Part shown: piece after piece, positions 10,519 to 19,700 of the stretch | Layout: each line of letters opens with the position of its first letter | How positions within the stretch are numbered: position 1 is the stretch's first letter | Source: a virus | DNA length: 30,101 nucleotides | Strand: one strand, 5' to 3' | Virus record (IMG/VR): IMGVR_UViG_3300006793_000162 | Location: 1-30,101 of that record | Notes under the pieces: generated by a model | The model's database searches: none | What the model saw: only the letters and a program-made list of their open reading frames with translations | Told to the model about the DNA's origin: nothing | Position numbers and translations under genes: made by a program

Positions 10519-12933
10519 ATGACATTTACAATTACAATATTCCAAAACATAAAAGAAACAACTACTCCATTTCACAGGGATGTAAGCACGATAATAGAAA
10601 GAATAAAGAACGGCTCTTCTAAAGATTTAGTAAAAAGAATAAGGAAAGAAAAAGATAAAACAAAAAGAAACGAACTTAAAAAATTATTACCCGCAATATG
10701 TTTTTCAGGTACATTTACTAAACGCCTAGATACGAGCATTATAGACCATAGCGGATTAATCTGTCTAGATTTTGATGGCTATAAAAAAGTAAGAGATATG
10801 CTTAAAGACAAAGAAGATTTGTCTAAAAATAAATATGTATTTTCGGTTTTTGTATCTCCTTCAGGAAATGGATTAAAAGTGTTAGTTAGAATTCCTAATG
10901 ATAAAGAGAATCATATAAATTATTTTCATTCTTTAGAAAAACATTTCAACTCTCCATACTTTGATAAAGCAACTAAAAACATTTCGAGGGTATGCTATGA
11001 AAGTTTTGACCCCCTTATATATATAAACGAACAAAGTAAAGTTTGGGATAAGATTGAGGAGATAGAATACAAAGAAGTTAAAAAACATATAGACCCTGTA
11101 ACTATACCTATAACAGATGAAAATAAAATAGTAGAAATATTAGTAAAATGGTGGGAGAAAAAATTCCCTATGAACGAGGGACAGCGAAATCAAAACGCTT
11201 ATGTATTGGCTTCAGCTTTTAATGACTATGGGGTTAGCGAAAGTCTAGCTTCCTATGTGTTAGGGCAACACGCTAATAAAGATTTTACTTTAACGGAAAT
11301 TAAGAGGACTATTAAATCAGCGTATTCCCATACTCAAAATTTCGGAACGAAATATTATGAAGATGAAGATAGGATTAGTGATATTAAAAACAAACTAAAA
11401 CAAGGCATACCAAAAAATGAGATTAGGTGTCAATTGCAAGATGCTTCATTTGACACCGAAGTAATAAACTCAGTATTAGAAAAAGCAGATGAAGATAACC
11501 AGCATCAAATATTTTGGACTAAGTCTAACAAGGGTGTTATTAAAATTGTTCATATATTATTTAAACAATTTTTAGAAGACCACGGGTTTTATAAGTTTTG
11601 TCCAGAGGGCAGTAGAAATTATGTATTTGTTAAAGTATCTAATAATTTAATTGACCATACTTCCGAAAAAGAAATAAAGGATTTTATTTTAGAATCTTTA
11701 TTAAAACTAGAAGATATGTCTATCTATAATTACTTTGCAGACCATACCAGATTTTTTAAAGAGGAATTTTTATCTCTACTCTCTACTATAGAAGTATATT
11801 TTATTGAGGATACTAAAGATGAAGCCTATCTTTATTATAGAAATTGTGCAGTAAAGATTACCAAGAATGAGGTTATACCTATAGACTATTTAGATTTAGG
11901 TGGGTATGTTTGGAGAGAGCAAGTGATTAATAGAATATTTACTATTTGTAAAGTTACAAACTGCGACTATAAACAATTTGTTGCAAATATCTGCGGACAG
12001 AATCAGTCTAGAATATCAACTATGGAAAGTACAATAGGTTATTTAATGCACGGCTATAAAAACTTATCTTTTTCACCAGCTGTAATTTTAAACGATGAAG
12101 TTATATCGGACAACCCTGAAGGGGGAACAGGTAAGGGATTATTTATGAACGCATTAGCGCATATGAAGAAGCTAGTATTTATTGATGGAAAGTCTTTTAA
12201 CTTTGAAAGGTCATTCGCTTATCAATTAGTATCCGCTGATACTCAAATACTTTGCTTTGATGATGTTAAAAAGTATTTTGATTTTGAAAGATTGTTTTCG
12301 GTGGTTACAGAAGGGCTAACTTTAGAAAAGAAAAATAAAGATGCTATCAAGATACCATTTAGCAAATCTCCAAAGATAGCTATTACAACTAATTATGCTA
12401 TTAAAGGAAGTGGTAATTCTTTTGCTAGAAGAAAATGGGAAATTGAACTGCATCAACACTATAACAAGTCGTTTTCTCCTTTAGATGATTTTAATAAGCT
12501 AATGTTTGGAGATTGGGATGATGCGGAGTGGTGTATCTTTGATAATTTTATGGTGGACTGTCTTCAACTTCATTTGAATGAAGGATTAATAAAATCTGAG
12601 TTTGTTAATTTAGAAGTAAGACAGTTGTCTGCAGAAACCTCTCACGAATTTATTGAATGGTGCGGACTGTTACACGGACAGTCAACTAACAGTAAGTTAA
12701 TACCAGACAAGCGTATATATAAGAACGAACTATATCACGACTTTATTGAGGAAAACCCAGATTATGCACCTAAGTCTAAGATGACTATTTCTAGAACCAG
12801 ATTTAATAAATGGTTAACCGCCTATGGATTATTCCGAGAAGGCGTTGCTCCGACAGAAGGCAGAGATATGAATGGAAGGTGGATAATATTTACAACTAAA
12901 GAAGCAGAACAAAACCCTACCTTACCTTTTTAA
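10519..12933 (+). CDS. Primase-helicase with VirE_N/BT4734-like N-terminal domain
   Basis: 804 aa. The N-terminal about 170 residues (LLPAICFSGTF; GLICLDFDGY; VFVSPSGNGLKVLVRI) match the BT4734/VirE_N primase-like fold common in Bacteroidota, with acidic LDFDGY at the expected metal site. Residues about 200-270 (VKWWEKKFPMNEGQRNQNAY and later) look like a primase C-terminal helical domain. A helicase follows: Walker A PEGGTGKG near residue 532-539, an acidic Walker B-like ILCFDDVKKYF, and a sensor stretch KIAITTNYAIKG, followed by ARRKWEIEL as a possible arginine finger. Expected role: primer synthesis and unwinding at the phage fork. Preceded by P4 and an 11-bp repeat array. Confidence 0.8.
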   Translation: MTFTITIFQNIKETTTPFHRDVSTIIERIKNGSSKDLVKRIRKEKDKTKRNELKKLLPAICFSGTFTKRLDTSIIDHSGLICLDFDGYKKVRDMLKDKEDLSKNKYVFSVFVSPSGNGLKVLVRIPNDKENHINYFHSLEKHFNSPYFDKATKNISRVCYESFDPLIYINEQSKVWDKIEEIEYKEVKKHIDPVTIPITDENKIVEILVKWWEKKFPMNEGQRNQNAYVLASAFNDYGVSESLASYVLGQHANKDFTLTEIKRTIKSAYSHTQNFGTKYYEDEDRISDIKNKLKQGIPKNEIRCQLQDASFDTEVINSVLEKADEDNQHQIFWTKSNKGVIKIVHILFKQFLEDHGFYKFCPEGSRNYVFVKVSNNLIDHTSEKEIKDFILESLLKLEDMSIYNYFADHTRFFKEEFLSLLSTIEVYFIEDTKDEAYLYYRNCAVKITKNEVIPIDYLDLGGYVWREQVINRIFTICKVTNCDYKQFVANICGQNQSRISTMESTIGYLMHGYKNLSFSPAVILNDEVISDNPEGGTGKGLFMNALAHMKKLVFIDGKSFNFERSFAYQLVSADTQILCFDDVKKYFDFERLFSVVTEGLTLEKKNKDAIKIPFSKSPKIAITTNYAIKGSGNSFARRKWEIELHQHYNKSFSPLDDFNKLMFGDWDDAEWCIFDNFMVDCLQLHLNEGLIKSEFVNLEVRQLSAETSHEFIEWCGLLHGQSTNSKLIPDKRIYKNELYHDFIEENPDYAPKSKMTISRTRFNKWLTAYGLFREGVAPTEGRDMNGRWIIFTTKEAEQNPTLPF

Positions 12934-12934
12934 T

Positions 12935-13192
12935 ATGTCATTAAGCGATAAGGAAATTTTAGGAATTGCAATGCGAAACTCTTACAAGGTTTTGTTTGAA
13001 GACGCAGATGAGGAAGATATTATAGCTTCTGACAACTATTACTTTGCTCATAACCCTTTTGCTCCTTATAGCCGTGATTTTTTATTAAATATGCTAGAGT
13101 ATTTTATAGAAGAAGAGGAGTATGAAAAATGTTTATTAATTAATATGATAATAAAAGAATGGAGCTCAGACCATACCAGAAAGAAATTGTAA
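12935..13192 (+). CDS. Hypothetical acidic protein (85 aa)
   Basis: Starts 1 nt after the primase-helicase stop and overlaps the helicase gene by 34 nt. Acidic and helical, with DADEEDIIASDNYYFAHNPF in the first half and a Glu/Tyr-rich segment in the second. No recognised family. Sandwiched between two replication genes, it is probably an accessory replication factor (inference). Confidence 0.65.
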   Translation: MSLSDKEILGIAMRNSYKVLFEDADEEDIIASDNYYFAHNPFAPYSRDFLLNMLEYFIEEEEYEKCLLINMIIKEWSSDHTRKKL

Positions 13193-14394
13193 CCCTAGGG
13201 TTACACGTGTTACAAAGGTATAACTTTTTATATTTAGCTATGGAGGTGAGGACGGGAAAAACTCTTACGTCTTTGAAGTTAGCAGAATATTTATATGGCA
13301 ACGGTGATGTTTTATTTATTACAAAGAAGAAAGCTATATCAAGCATACAGTCTGATTATGATTTACTCAATCCTGATTACAATTTATATGTAATTAATTA
13401 TGAAAGTATACACAAGATACCAGAAGAAAAGTGGTCAGTTGTTATTTGTGATGAAGCTCATACAATGGGAGCTTTTCCTAAACCAAGTAAAAGAGCTAAA
13501 CAAGTAAAAGAGCTTTTAAAAAAACATATTCCTTATGTAATTCTATTGTCTGGGACTCCAACTCCTGAAAGTTATAGCCAAATCTACCATCAAGTTTATG
13601 GAATACCAACCAATCCTTTTTCTCAGTATAAAAACTTTTATAGGTTCTGTGATGATTATGTTAACGTCCAGATAAAACCTATAGGAGTAATGAATATACG
13701 AGATTATAGTGGAGGTACACGTGCTATTTTAGAAAAAATGAAACCTTTCACTATAAGTTACACTCAAAAAGAGGCGGGGTTTAAAGTGGAAACTACCGAA
13801 AAGATTTTAACTGTAGAAATGCAAGAAAAAACGTACGAGTGGATTAAAAAATTACAAAAAGATAAAGTGCTGAGGGGTAGAGAAGAAGTGATATTAGGAG
13901 ACACTGCAGTTAAATTAATGAGTAAGGTACATCAAATGTATTCAGGGACAGTGAAGTTTGAGTCTGGCGTTACAAACGTCTTAGATTATTCTAAAGCCAA
14001 TTTTATCAAGCGTCAGTTTAAAGATAAAAAAATAGCTATCTTCTATAAGTTTATTGCAGAGCTTGACGCATTAAAATATATCTATGGAAAAGAGTCGTTA
14101 ACGACCAAGTTAGAAGAGTTTAATACTACAGATAAATCTATTGCCCTGCAAATTGTAAGCGGAAGAGAAGGCATATCATTGAGAAAAGCTTCTGCCTTAA
14201 TTTATTACAATATAGATTTTTCTGCTACAAGCTATTGGCAATCAAGAGATAGGATGACAACCCAAGAAAGATTAAAGAATAAAGTTTATTGGATATTTGC
14301 TCGTAACGGAATTGAACATCAAATTTATAAAGCCGTTACAAAGAAAAAAGATTACACGTTAAATCACTTTAAAAGAGATTTCTTAGCTTTGTAA
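13159..14394 (+). CDS. SF2 (SNF2-like) DEAH helicase
   Basis: 411 aa. LRPYQKE (residues 3-9) is the Q-motif-like start. Motif I is MEVRTGKT (28-35), motif II DEAH (98-101), motif III LLSGTPTP (near 132), and in the C-terminal RecA lobe come IVSGREGISLRKAS and YWQSRDRMTTQERLKN, motifs V/VI. Size and order fit the compact phage SNF2-type helicases that remodel DNA in recombination or replication. A VRR-NUC nuclease follows 1 nt later, a pairing often seen in phages. A palindrome copy (14094-14105) lies inside the gene. Confidence 0.85.
   Translation: MELRPYQKEIVTLGLHVLQRYNFLYLAMEVRTGKTLTSLKLAEYLYGNGDVLFITKKKAISSIQSDYDLLNPDYNLYVINYESIHKIPEEKWSVVICDEAHTMGAFPKPSKRAKQVKELLKKHIPYVILLSGTPTPESYSQIYHQVYGIPTNPFSQYKNFYRFCDDYVNVQIKPIGVMNIRDYSGGTRAILEKMKPFTISYTQKEAGFKVETTEKILTVEMQEKTYEWIKKLQKDKVLRGREEVILGDTAVKLMSKVHQMYSGTVKFESGVTNVLDYSKANFIKRQFKDKKIAIFYKFIAELDALKYIYGKESLTTKLEEFNTTDKSIALQIVSGREGISLRKASALIYYNIDFSATSYWQSRDRMTTQERLKNKVYWIFARNGIEHQIYKAVTKKKDYTLNHFKRDFLAL
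14094..14105. repeat. Palindrome GTCGTTAACGAC (copy 4)
   Basis: Identical to the copy at 2290-2301. It is inside the helicase gene, where the site spans codons for ESLTT. Confidence 0.55.
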
Positions 14395-14395
14395 T

Positions 14396-14641
14396 ATGAC
14401 TGAGCAACAGATTCAAAAGAAAAGAATAAACGAACTAGAGGCAGAAGGGTACTATGTTATTAAACTTGTTAAAACAAACAAGAATGGTATTCCTGATATT
14501 ATTGCTTTACCGCCTGGCAGTAAAGTTTTATTTAGTGAAATAAAAAAACCAGAAGGGAGATTATCTATTCTTCAACAGTACAGATTAAAGGAGTTAAATG
14601 AATATGGATTTAAAACAGAAGTATACACGGGAAAGGCCTGA
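14396..14641 (+). CDS. VRR-NUC domain nuclease
   Basis: 81 aa, about the size of the bare domain. GIPDII (residues 31-36), SEIKKP (47-52) and SILQQYRLKEL (57-67) give the D-x(n)-E-x-K site (D34, E48, K50) and the Q-containing helix of the VRR-NUC family. By family knowledge these are structure-specific, often Holliday-junction-cutting, PD-(D/E)XK nucleases. Its position directly behind the SF2 helicase suggests joint work on recombination intermediates. It ends in TGA, one of only two clear TGA stops among the + strand genes, and overlaps the next gene by 44 nt. Confidence 0.85.
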   Translation: MTEQQIQKKRINELEAEGYYVIKLVKTNKNGIPDIIALPPGSKVLFSEIKKPEGRLSILQQYRLKELNEYGFKTEVYTGKA

Positions 14642-14957
14642 TTATGATATGGACGAAGGATTCTTAACTCAATTAAGAGACTTCCCTATTGAATATAGTG
14701 TGCCTGTTGCAGTGTTAATGGATATAAGCGCAGACACACTTCCTATTTTAAATGGATGGACTCAAAGCGTAGGTGGAGTTGTTACACGTCCTGAAAATTT
14801 CTTTTTTGAAATCGAATACTTTAACGAAGAAGGTGATGTTCCTGTATTTTTAAGTATAACTGAGACAGACGCAGACACTTATCTTGACCACATATTAAAC
14901 AAAACAAACTTAGACCAATCAAATGAAATTATCGACAGCATTAAACTCATCCCATAA
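14598..14957 (+). CDS. Hypothetical acidic protein (119 aa)
   Basis: Starts inside the VRR-NUC gene and runs 35 nt into the DnaA-like gene. It is acidic, beta-rich in the middle (FFFEIEYFNEEGDVPVFLSI), with a Thr/Asp-rich turn and a helical end. I do not recognise a family. The double overlap suggests strict co-translation with its replication neighbours. A shorter start is possible, since the first 15 residues use bases shared with the upstream gene. Confidence 0.6.
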   Translation: MNMDLKQKYTRERPDYDMDEGFLTQLRDFPIEYSVPVAVLMDISADTLPILNGWTQSVGGVVTRPENFFFEIEYFNEEGDVPVFLSITETDADTYLDHILNKTNLDQSNEIIDSIKLIP

Positions 14958-15315
14958 AAAAGTTCGCACTGTAGTTAACACTGTGTTTGGATTTGATATA
15001 ATGACAAATTCAAGGCGAAGACAATATGTTAACGCACGAATGATTTATTCTAAAATATTAAGAGACCAGAACCACACCTACAAGGATATTGCCCTTTCAT
15101 TGCGTAAAAACCACGCCTCTATTTTACACTATGTAAAAAGTATAGACTGGTTGTTAAGCTATGATAAAGACCTCTCTATAAAATATGAACTCTGCATAGA
15201 ATTATTAGGAGATGACTTTAATGAATATTCAGAGTTAACAAAAGGTGAATTAATTTTGCTTGTCAAAAAACTCAAAAAACAAAATAATTTATTATCTTTG
15301 AGTACAAACGTCTAA
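14923..15315 (+). CDS. Second stand-alone DnaA domain-IV-like protein (130 aa)
   Basis: SRRRQYVNARMIYSKILRD (about residues 29-47), TYKDIALSLRKNHASILHYV (about 51-70) repeat the DnaA domain-IV plan: R...V.AR..., then IA/IG.....-H-(A/T)-(S/T)-(I/V)-.H. The C-terminal 40 residues form a charged helix (ELTKGELILLVKKLKK), perhaps for oligomerisation. As in the 7806-8108 product, no ATPase domain is present. The two are clearly different sequences with the same fold signature. Likely a DNA-binding initiator or regulator. A good -7 hexamer (TATCTTTG, 15293-15300) lies in its 3' end, but with no matching -33. Confidence 0.6.
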   Translation: MKLSTALNSSHKKVRTVVNTVFGFDIMTNSRRRQYVNARMIYSKILRDQNHTYKDIALSLRKNHASILHYVKSIDWLLSYDKDLSIKYELCIELLGDDFNEYSELTKGELILLVKKLKKQNNLLSLSTNV

Positions 15316-15358
15316 AACACGACTAAACACAGTCAAAATGTAAAAGCCTACGCAATAA

Positions 15359-15547
15359 ATGACAAGTAATGGAGTAGAAAGGGATAAAATAAAATTCATC
15401 AATTTTACGATGGATGAAATCCACGACTCTCTAGACGAGCTGTATGAAAGTTTTGTTGATGGCAATTACACCGAAGTAAAGCAAGAGGCTGCTTTTATTA
15501 TTAGAACCCTTACTTCACTCCAAGAATCTGTAGAAGACGAAATATAA
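15359..15547 (+). CDS. Small acidic helical protein (62 aa)
   Basis: Begins after caataa with ATG; acidic throughout (TMDEIHDSLDELYESFVDG; ESVEDEI) and predicted all-helical. No recognised family. It is separated from the phosphoesterase gene by 1 nt, so it is probably translated together with it. Its charge pattern would suit a protein-protein adaptor, but this is only composition. Confidence 0.6.
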   Translation: MTSNGVERDKIKFINFTMDEIHDSLDELYESFVDGNYTEVKQEAAFIIRTLTSLQESVEDEI

Positions 15548-15548
15548 T

Positions 15549-16637
15549 ATGGGTAAAGAATACGGAAAAAGATTAAGGCTTTCAACTGAAGAAGTAGATT
15601 TAATACTTCAAAGGAGAGCTACCGTAGTAGACAACCTTAACAACAACACCGCTCTTGATATTCACCTTAAAGAACGCGGGATTCCTAAAAAAGATGTAGT
15701 TAGCGTAAAGCATTGGCAAAGCGGAAGTGGAGATTATAGGTTTTCAGTAGTAACCAAAGAAAACTTAGGGTTAGATGAAAATCAAATCTGGGATAAAATA
15801 AATACTTTTATTGAGGGATACTCTCCTGCTTATGAGCCCATCGAAACTCCAGGAGGAAATCATCTTTTAATAGTTAATCCTGCAGATATCCATATTGGCA
15901 AGTATGCAAATGAGCTAGAAACAGGAGAACCTTATGATTGTGTTACAGCAGTAGAAAGGGTAATGGAAGGAGTAATAGGGTTGATAAACAAATCATCTGG
16001 ATTTGATATAGAACGCGTGTTGTTTTGTATTGGAAATGACATTCTTCATATAGATAACGTATACAGCACGACAACCAAAGGAACTTATCAAGACACGGAT
16101 GGAAAGTGGTGGGAGCATTATGAAATAGCATTGATGTTATATGTTCAATGTATAGAAATGTTAAGGATGGTAGCTCCAGTAGATGTGCTTCATAGTATGA
16201 GTAATCACGACTACCAGTCAGGCTTTCATTTGGCTCATACTTTGAAAAGTTGGTTTAGAAAAGCTGAAGATGTGAACTTTGATATAGGTGTGGCTCATAG
16301 AAAGTATTATAAATACGGTACTAATCTAATAGGTTTAGAACACGGAGATGGCGCAAAGATGGATTCATTACCTTTATTAATGGCACAAGAAAATCCTAAA
16401 GATTGGTCGTCTACGACTCATCGTTATTGGTATCTACACCATATTCATCACAAAGTAAAACATAAATGGCTAGACGGTAAAGACTTTATAGGAGTTACTG
16501 TGGAGTATATGAGGTCTCCATCATCAGCAGACAGCTGGCATAGTAGAAAAGGTTTTACAGGGGTTCCTAAGGCTTGTGAAGGCTTTATTCACCATTGCGA
16601 AAGCGGACAAGTCGCTAGGCTTACTCACTACTTCTAA
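15549..16637 (+). CDS. Calcineurin-like metallophosphoesterase
   Basis: 362 aa. The motifs of the superfamily appear in order: PADIHIG (D-x-H, near residue 113), IGNDIL (GND, near 162), MSNHDYQSG (the GNHD motif with Ser in place of Gly, near 217), EHGDG (near 264) and HHIHHKVKH (the H-x-H end motif, near 297). The N-terminal 100 residues are extra and may bind DNA or a partner. Phage members in replication blocks resemble SbcD/Mre11-type nucleases, but a different phosphodiester substrate is equally possible. Last + strand gene; its stop overlaps the end of a convergent - strand gene. Confidence 0.8.
   Translation: MGKEYGKRLRLSTEEVDLILQRRATVVDNLNNNTALDIHLKERGIPKKDVVSVKHWQSGSGDYRFSVVTKENLGLDENQIWDKINTFIEGYSPAYEPIETPGGNHLLIVNPADIHIGKYANELETGEPYDCVTAVERVMEGVIGLINKSSGFDIERVLFCIGNDILHIDNVYSTTTKGTYQDTDGKWWEHYEIALMLYVQCIEMLRMVAPVDVLHSMSNHDYQSGFHLAHTLKSWFRKAEDVNFDIGVAHRKYYKYGTNLIGLEHGDGAKMDSLPLLMAQENPKDWSSTTHRYWYLHHIHHKVKHKWLDGKDFIGVTVEYMRSPSSADSWHSRKGFTGVPKACEGFIHHCESGQVARLTHYF
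16406..16417. repeat. Palindrome GTCGTCTACGAC (copy 5)
   Basis: It is the exact reverse complement of the copy at 5861-5872. Inside the phosphoesterase gene (WSSTT). Confidence 0.55.
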
Positions 16638-16774
16638 GACCTTTTAAAATTCCCTCTTTTAGGACGCTTCTTTTTAAAACCATCTGTAGCATAATACAAT
16701 CTTACTTGAGCTTCAGTAAAGGTTCTCCCGCTTGGGCTTTTATATTTATTTTTTCCTACTTTTTTAAATGGCAT
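16634..16774 (-). CDS. Small very basic protein at the end of the late operon (46 aa)
   Basis: On the - strand the ATG at 16774-16772 opens a frame ending in TAG at 16636-16634. The product begins MPFKKVGKNKYKSPSGRTFT, continues EAQVRLYYATDGFKKK and ends with a basic tail; 15 of 46 residues are Lys or Arg. SPSGRTFTEAQVRLYYA looks like a small folded core (a strand-turn-helix), not low complexity. It starts 2 nt after the stop of the giant virion gene, so it is the last gene of that operon. It overlaps the convergent phosphoesterase gene by 4 nt. A DNA-binding or virion role is inferred from charge and position only. Confidence 0.65.
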   Translation of the reverse strand: MPFKKVGKNKYKSPSGRTFTEAQVRLYYATDGFKKKRPKRGNFKRS

Positions 16775-16776
16775 AA

Positions 16777-19700
16777 TTAATTTATAAATAAATCATCTCG
16801 TGCATCTTTTGGAGGCAGCCATCTCCTAGGAATAGAACCATCTCCATATCCTAACATTGACCAGAAGTTGTACCAGAAATTACCTTGACCTAAGAATATT
16901 CTAGCAAGACCCCTTGGAGTCCTAAACTGTGCCCCTGCTACAAACTGTAGGATTGTTGAGGGAATTTCTAATATATCTCCCGAGCTTATATCTCTTCCTA
17001 GTTCTTCTGCTAAATCATCTAAAGGATTAGTAATAGCTCTGTTCCATTTATTTTTCCATCCTTCTGCATTAGATTCGTTAAGAAAGGTCTGAAAAGCATT
17101 TCCAAGAAATGGAACTATTTTTACTACATTCATTGGAGACGAGAGTATTCTATCAAAAGCTTTTTCTCTATCTTTTTTATCTCCCCCTAAGAGTAGTGGA
17201 AGGTTTCCAACTAGAGAGAATACCAACTGTACAAAGAAAAGATTAATAAGAAGCCCTCTAACGTCTCTTTTATCAGCCACCTTATTACCCAGTAAAGCTC
17301 GTCTTATATTAGCCTCGTGTACAAAAACTCTGTTTAAAGCTAAAAATAAAGAGCTACCAAACATAGTGAAACCACGAACTACTTTATTTTGACTGGTTTG
17401 TAAAGAGTTTTTATCTAACCCTCGTCTGGTTTGCTGCGTTAAATTGTAGTCATTAAAATAACGCAATGCTTCTTTAGGGTCTACCCCATTTTCAATCATA
17501 TTGTCATAAGCTACCATATACCCTAATACCCCCCAGATATCTCCTTGGGTTGTAAAATATCCAAAAGCTTGGTTAACTAGTTTAAAAGATTGAGCGAGCT
17601 TTTTATATTCAGGCCCTAAGTCTACACGCTCTTGCCCTGTGGTTAAAGCATACATTTTTCCCTCTAAACCTTCTTTTCTTCTGGCTCTAAATTGAGCAGA
17701 CAATTCTGTAGCTCTTCTGATGGTATCTTTTTTATTACGCATTAGCTTCATATAAGCCTGGGTAAACTTGAGAAACTCTCTGGTCTCATTTACTGTTCCT
17801 CCTAATATAGATTTTAAATTTTCAGCTATATCTTCTGCTATTATTTTTAAATCGGTTGTGCTTCTAAATATAGGGTCTCCTTTTTTCTTAGTCTCAAAAA
17901 CAGCAAACTTAGGATTATTATATAATACAAATCCATTAATATAGGAAGAAGCTTGTTTAGGCAACTGAACAGGTTTTAAAGCTAGAGCCCACGAAACCAT
18001 CCGTTCCATTAACCAGGAGTTTACATCATTAAAGTTTTTACTTTTAGTTAAATACCCTTTAGGATGGATAGCATCATTAATAGCTTTGGTAACGGCAGCT
18101 CTAATAAACATTATATCTAGGTAGGTGCGTACAGCAGGGGTGTTAACTATACCGTCCAGAATTTTAACCACTTTTGCATAAGCCTTATACCTTTCATTAT
18201 CTTCTGCGTGCTTTTCTAGTACCGAAAAGAAATCAGCAAACATTACCCTTAATGCTTTAGTGTTTTGAACTCGTTCAGATATCAAAGATGGGCTTATGTT
18301 TTGGAAGTTCTTTACAAATCCTGTGTCAGAAAAAGAACTCCTTTCCGATTCTTTAGATTTAATTCTTTTTTCAGTTTTTCTAGGGAAATAAGGAAACTCT
18401 TGTTTTAAGTTCTGTTGATTTTCTTCAACATACACTGCATTTGTTAAATCAAATTCTTGATACGTCAGCATTTCTAAAACTTCATCTACAAACCTAACAA
18501 GATTTTCTCCTAGATAATCAGTAATCATATCTATTTTTTCTTGTGTAAATCCATCTTGTATCAACATCTCTTTTGCGTCAGGGTGTTTCCATTGCGAATA
18601 GATATACATTAATTGTGGAACAGTTAAACTATTATCTGTAGCCCAGTCTTTTAAAATGGTGTTGGTTTTATCAAAAAGTTTTATTCCCGCTTTTTCTAGT
18701 GTGGAAGCAATTTGCTGAATATTAACCCCAGGAATATTTAATCTGTCTTTTAGTATGGCTTCTTGTTTTATAAATTCATAAGCTGAAATTTTCCCTAGTT
18801 GGCCCTTGAACATTTTTTTGTCTCTAAAAGGTAAAATAACTTCTGAATCAAATTCTTTAGCTCCCATTATTTCAGCTGCTATTTCCTCTATCTTATCCAT
18901 AAATCTGAAATAACCTAGGTTATAATATTCTTCTGCATCCGCTAGTCTATAATAAATATCTTTAACAAATACATCTGACTGCCCATTATCTAAGGCGTTC
19001 ATAAGGGTATAGGTAATACCTAATAAACTTCTAAAGGTAGCTGTAATCGGCTCTATTCCTTTTTGTATTAAAGGCTTTAATATTTCGTCTTTTACCTGTT
19101 GCAGAGATTTTTGAAGACCCTTTTCTTTAATTCCTTTCCATATATTTAAAAAGTCTTCTGCTATTCTGTCCTCGTTTTTTAACGTACCATTTTCATTAAA
19201 TAAGAAAGGAGCTAGCTTCTCTTTTATTTCACTAGTAAACTTCTCTGATATTTCATTAATCTCATTAAACCTTTGCATTCTGTTTTCTGCAAACACTGCT
19301 CTTCCTATTTCTCTTTCTGCTTTTACATCATCCAGAATTTCTCTTACCTCTTCTAATGATAAACTTTCTATATCACCAAACATATCATACGCAGCGGTTA
19401 ATGCTAAAAGTCTATTTTGTTCTAGGCTTAACAGCTCTCCTTTACGGTCAGCTTCTAAGGCCGCTTGAATTTCATTTTCTCTTTCCCCTAACTCCTCACG
19501 CAAAGACTTCATTCCCTCCGCGTCTTTATTAATCACCATCTTTAAAACTCTCCTGGCTTGTTGCATAAACAATCCTGTTTCAGCATCTACTCCTCTTGAC
19601 CTTACTTGGCTTGATATGGTTTTAGCAGGCCTACCCCCTATGTTTAATATTTTATATATAGAATTTATTAAAGCACGTTTCGTTTTTTCATTTTGTTTAT

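Noticed and set aside
2282-14641. Genome-wide reassignment of TGA to an amino acid
   Set aside because: The genes ending at 2282 and 14641 use TGA as a normal stop and meet other stops soon afterwards, so only the one TGA at 2988 needs a special explanation.
15293-15300. Promoter before 15359
   Set aside because: TATCTTTG is present, but no TTG lies about 20 nt upstream, and the site is inside a coding sequence.
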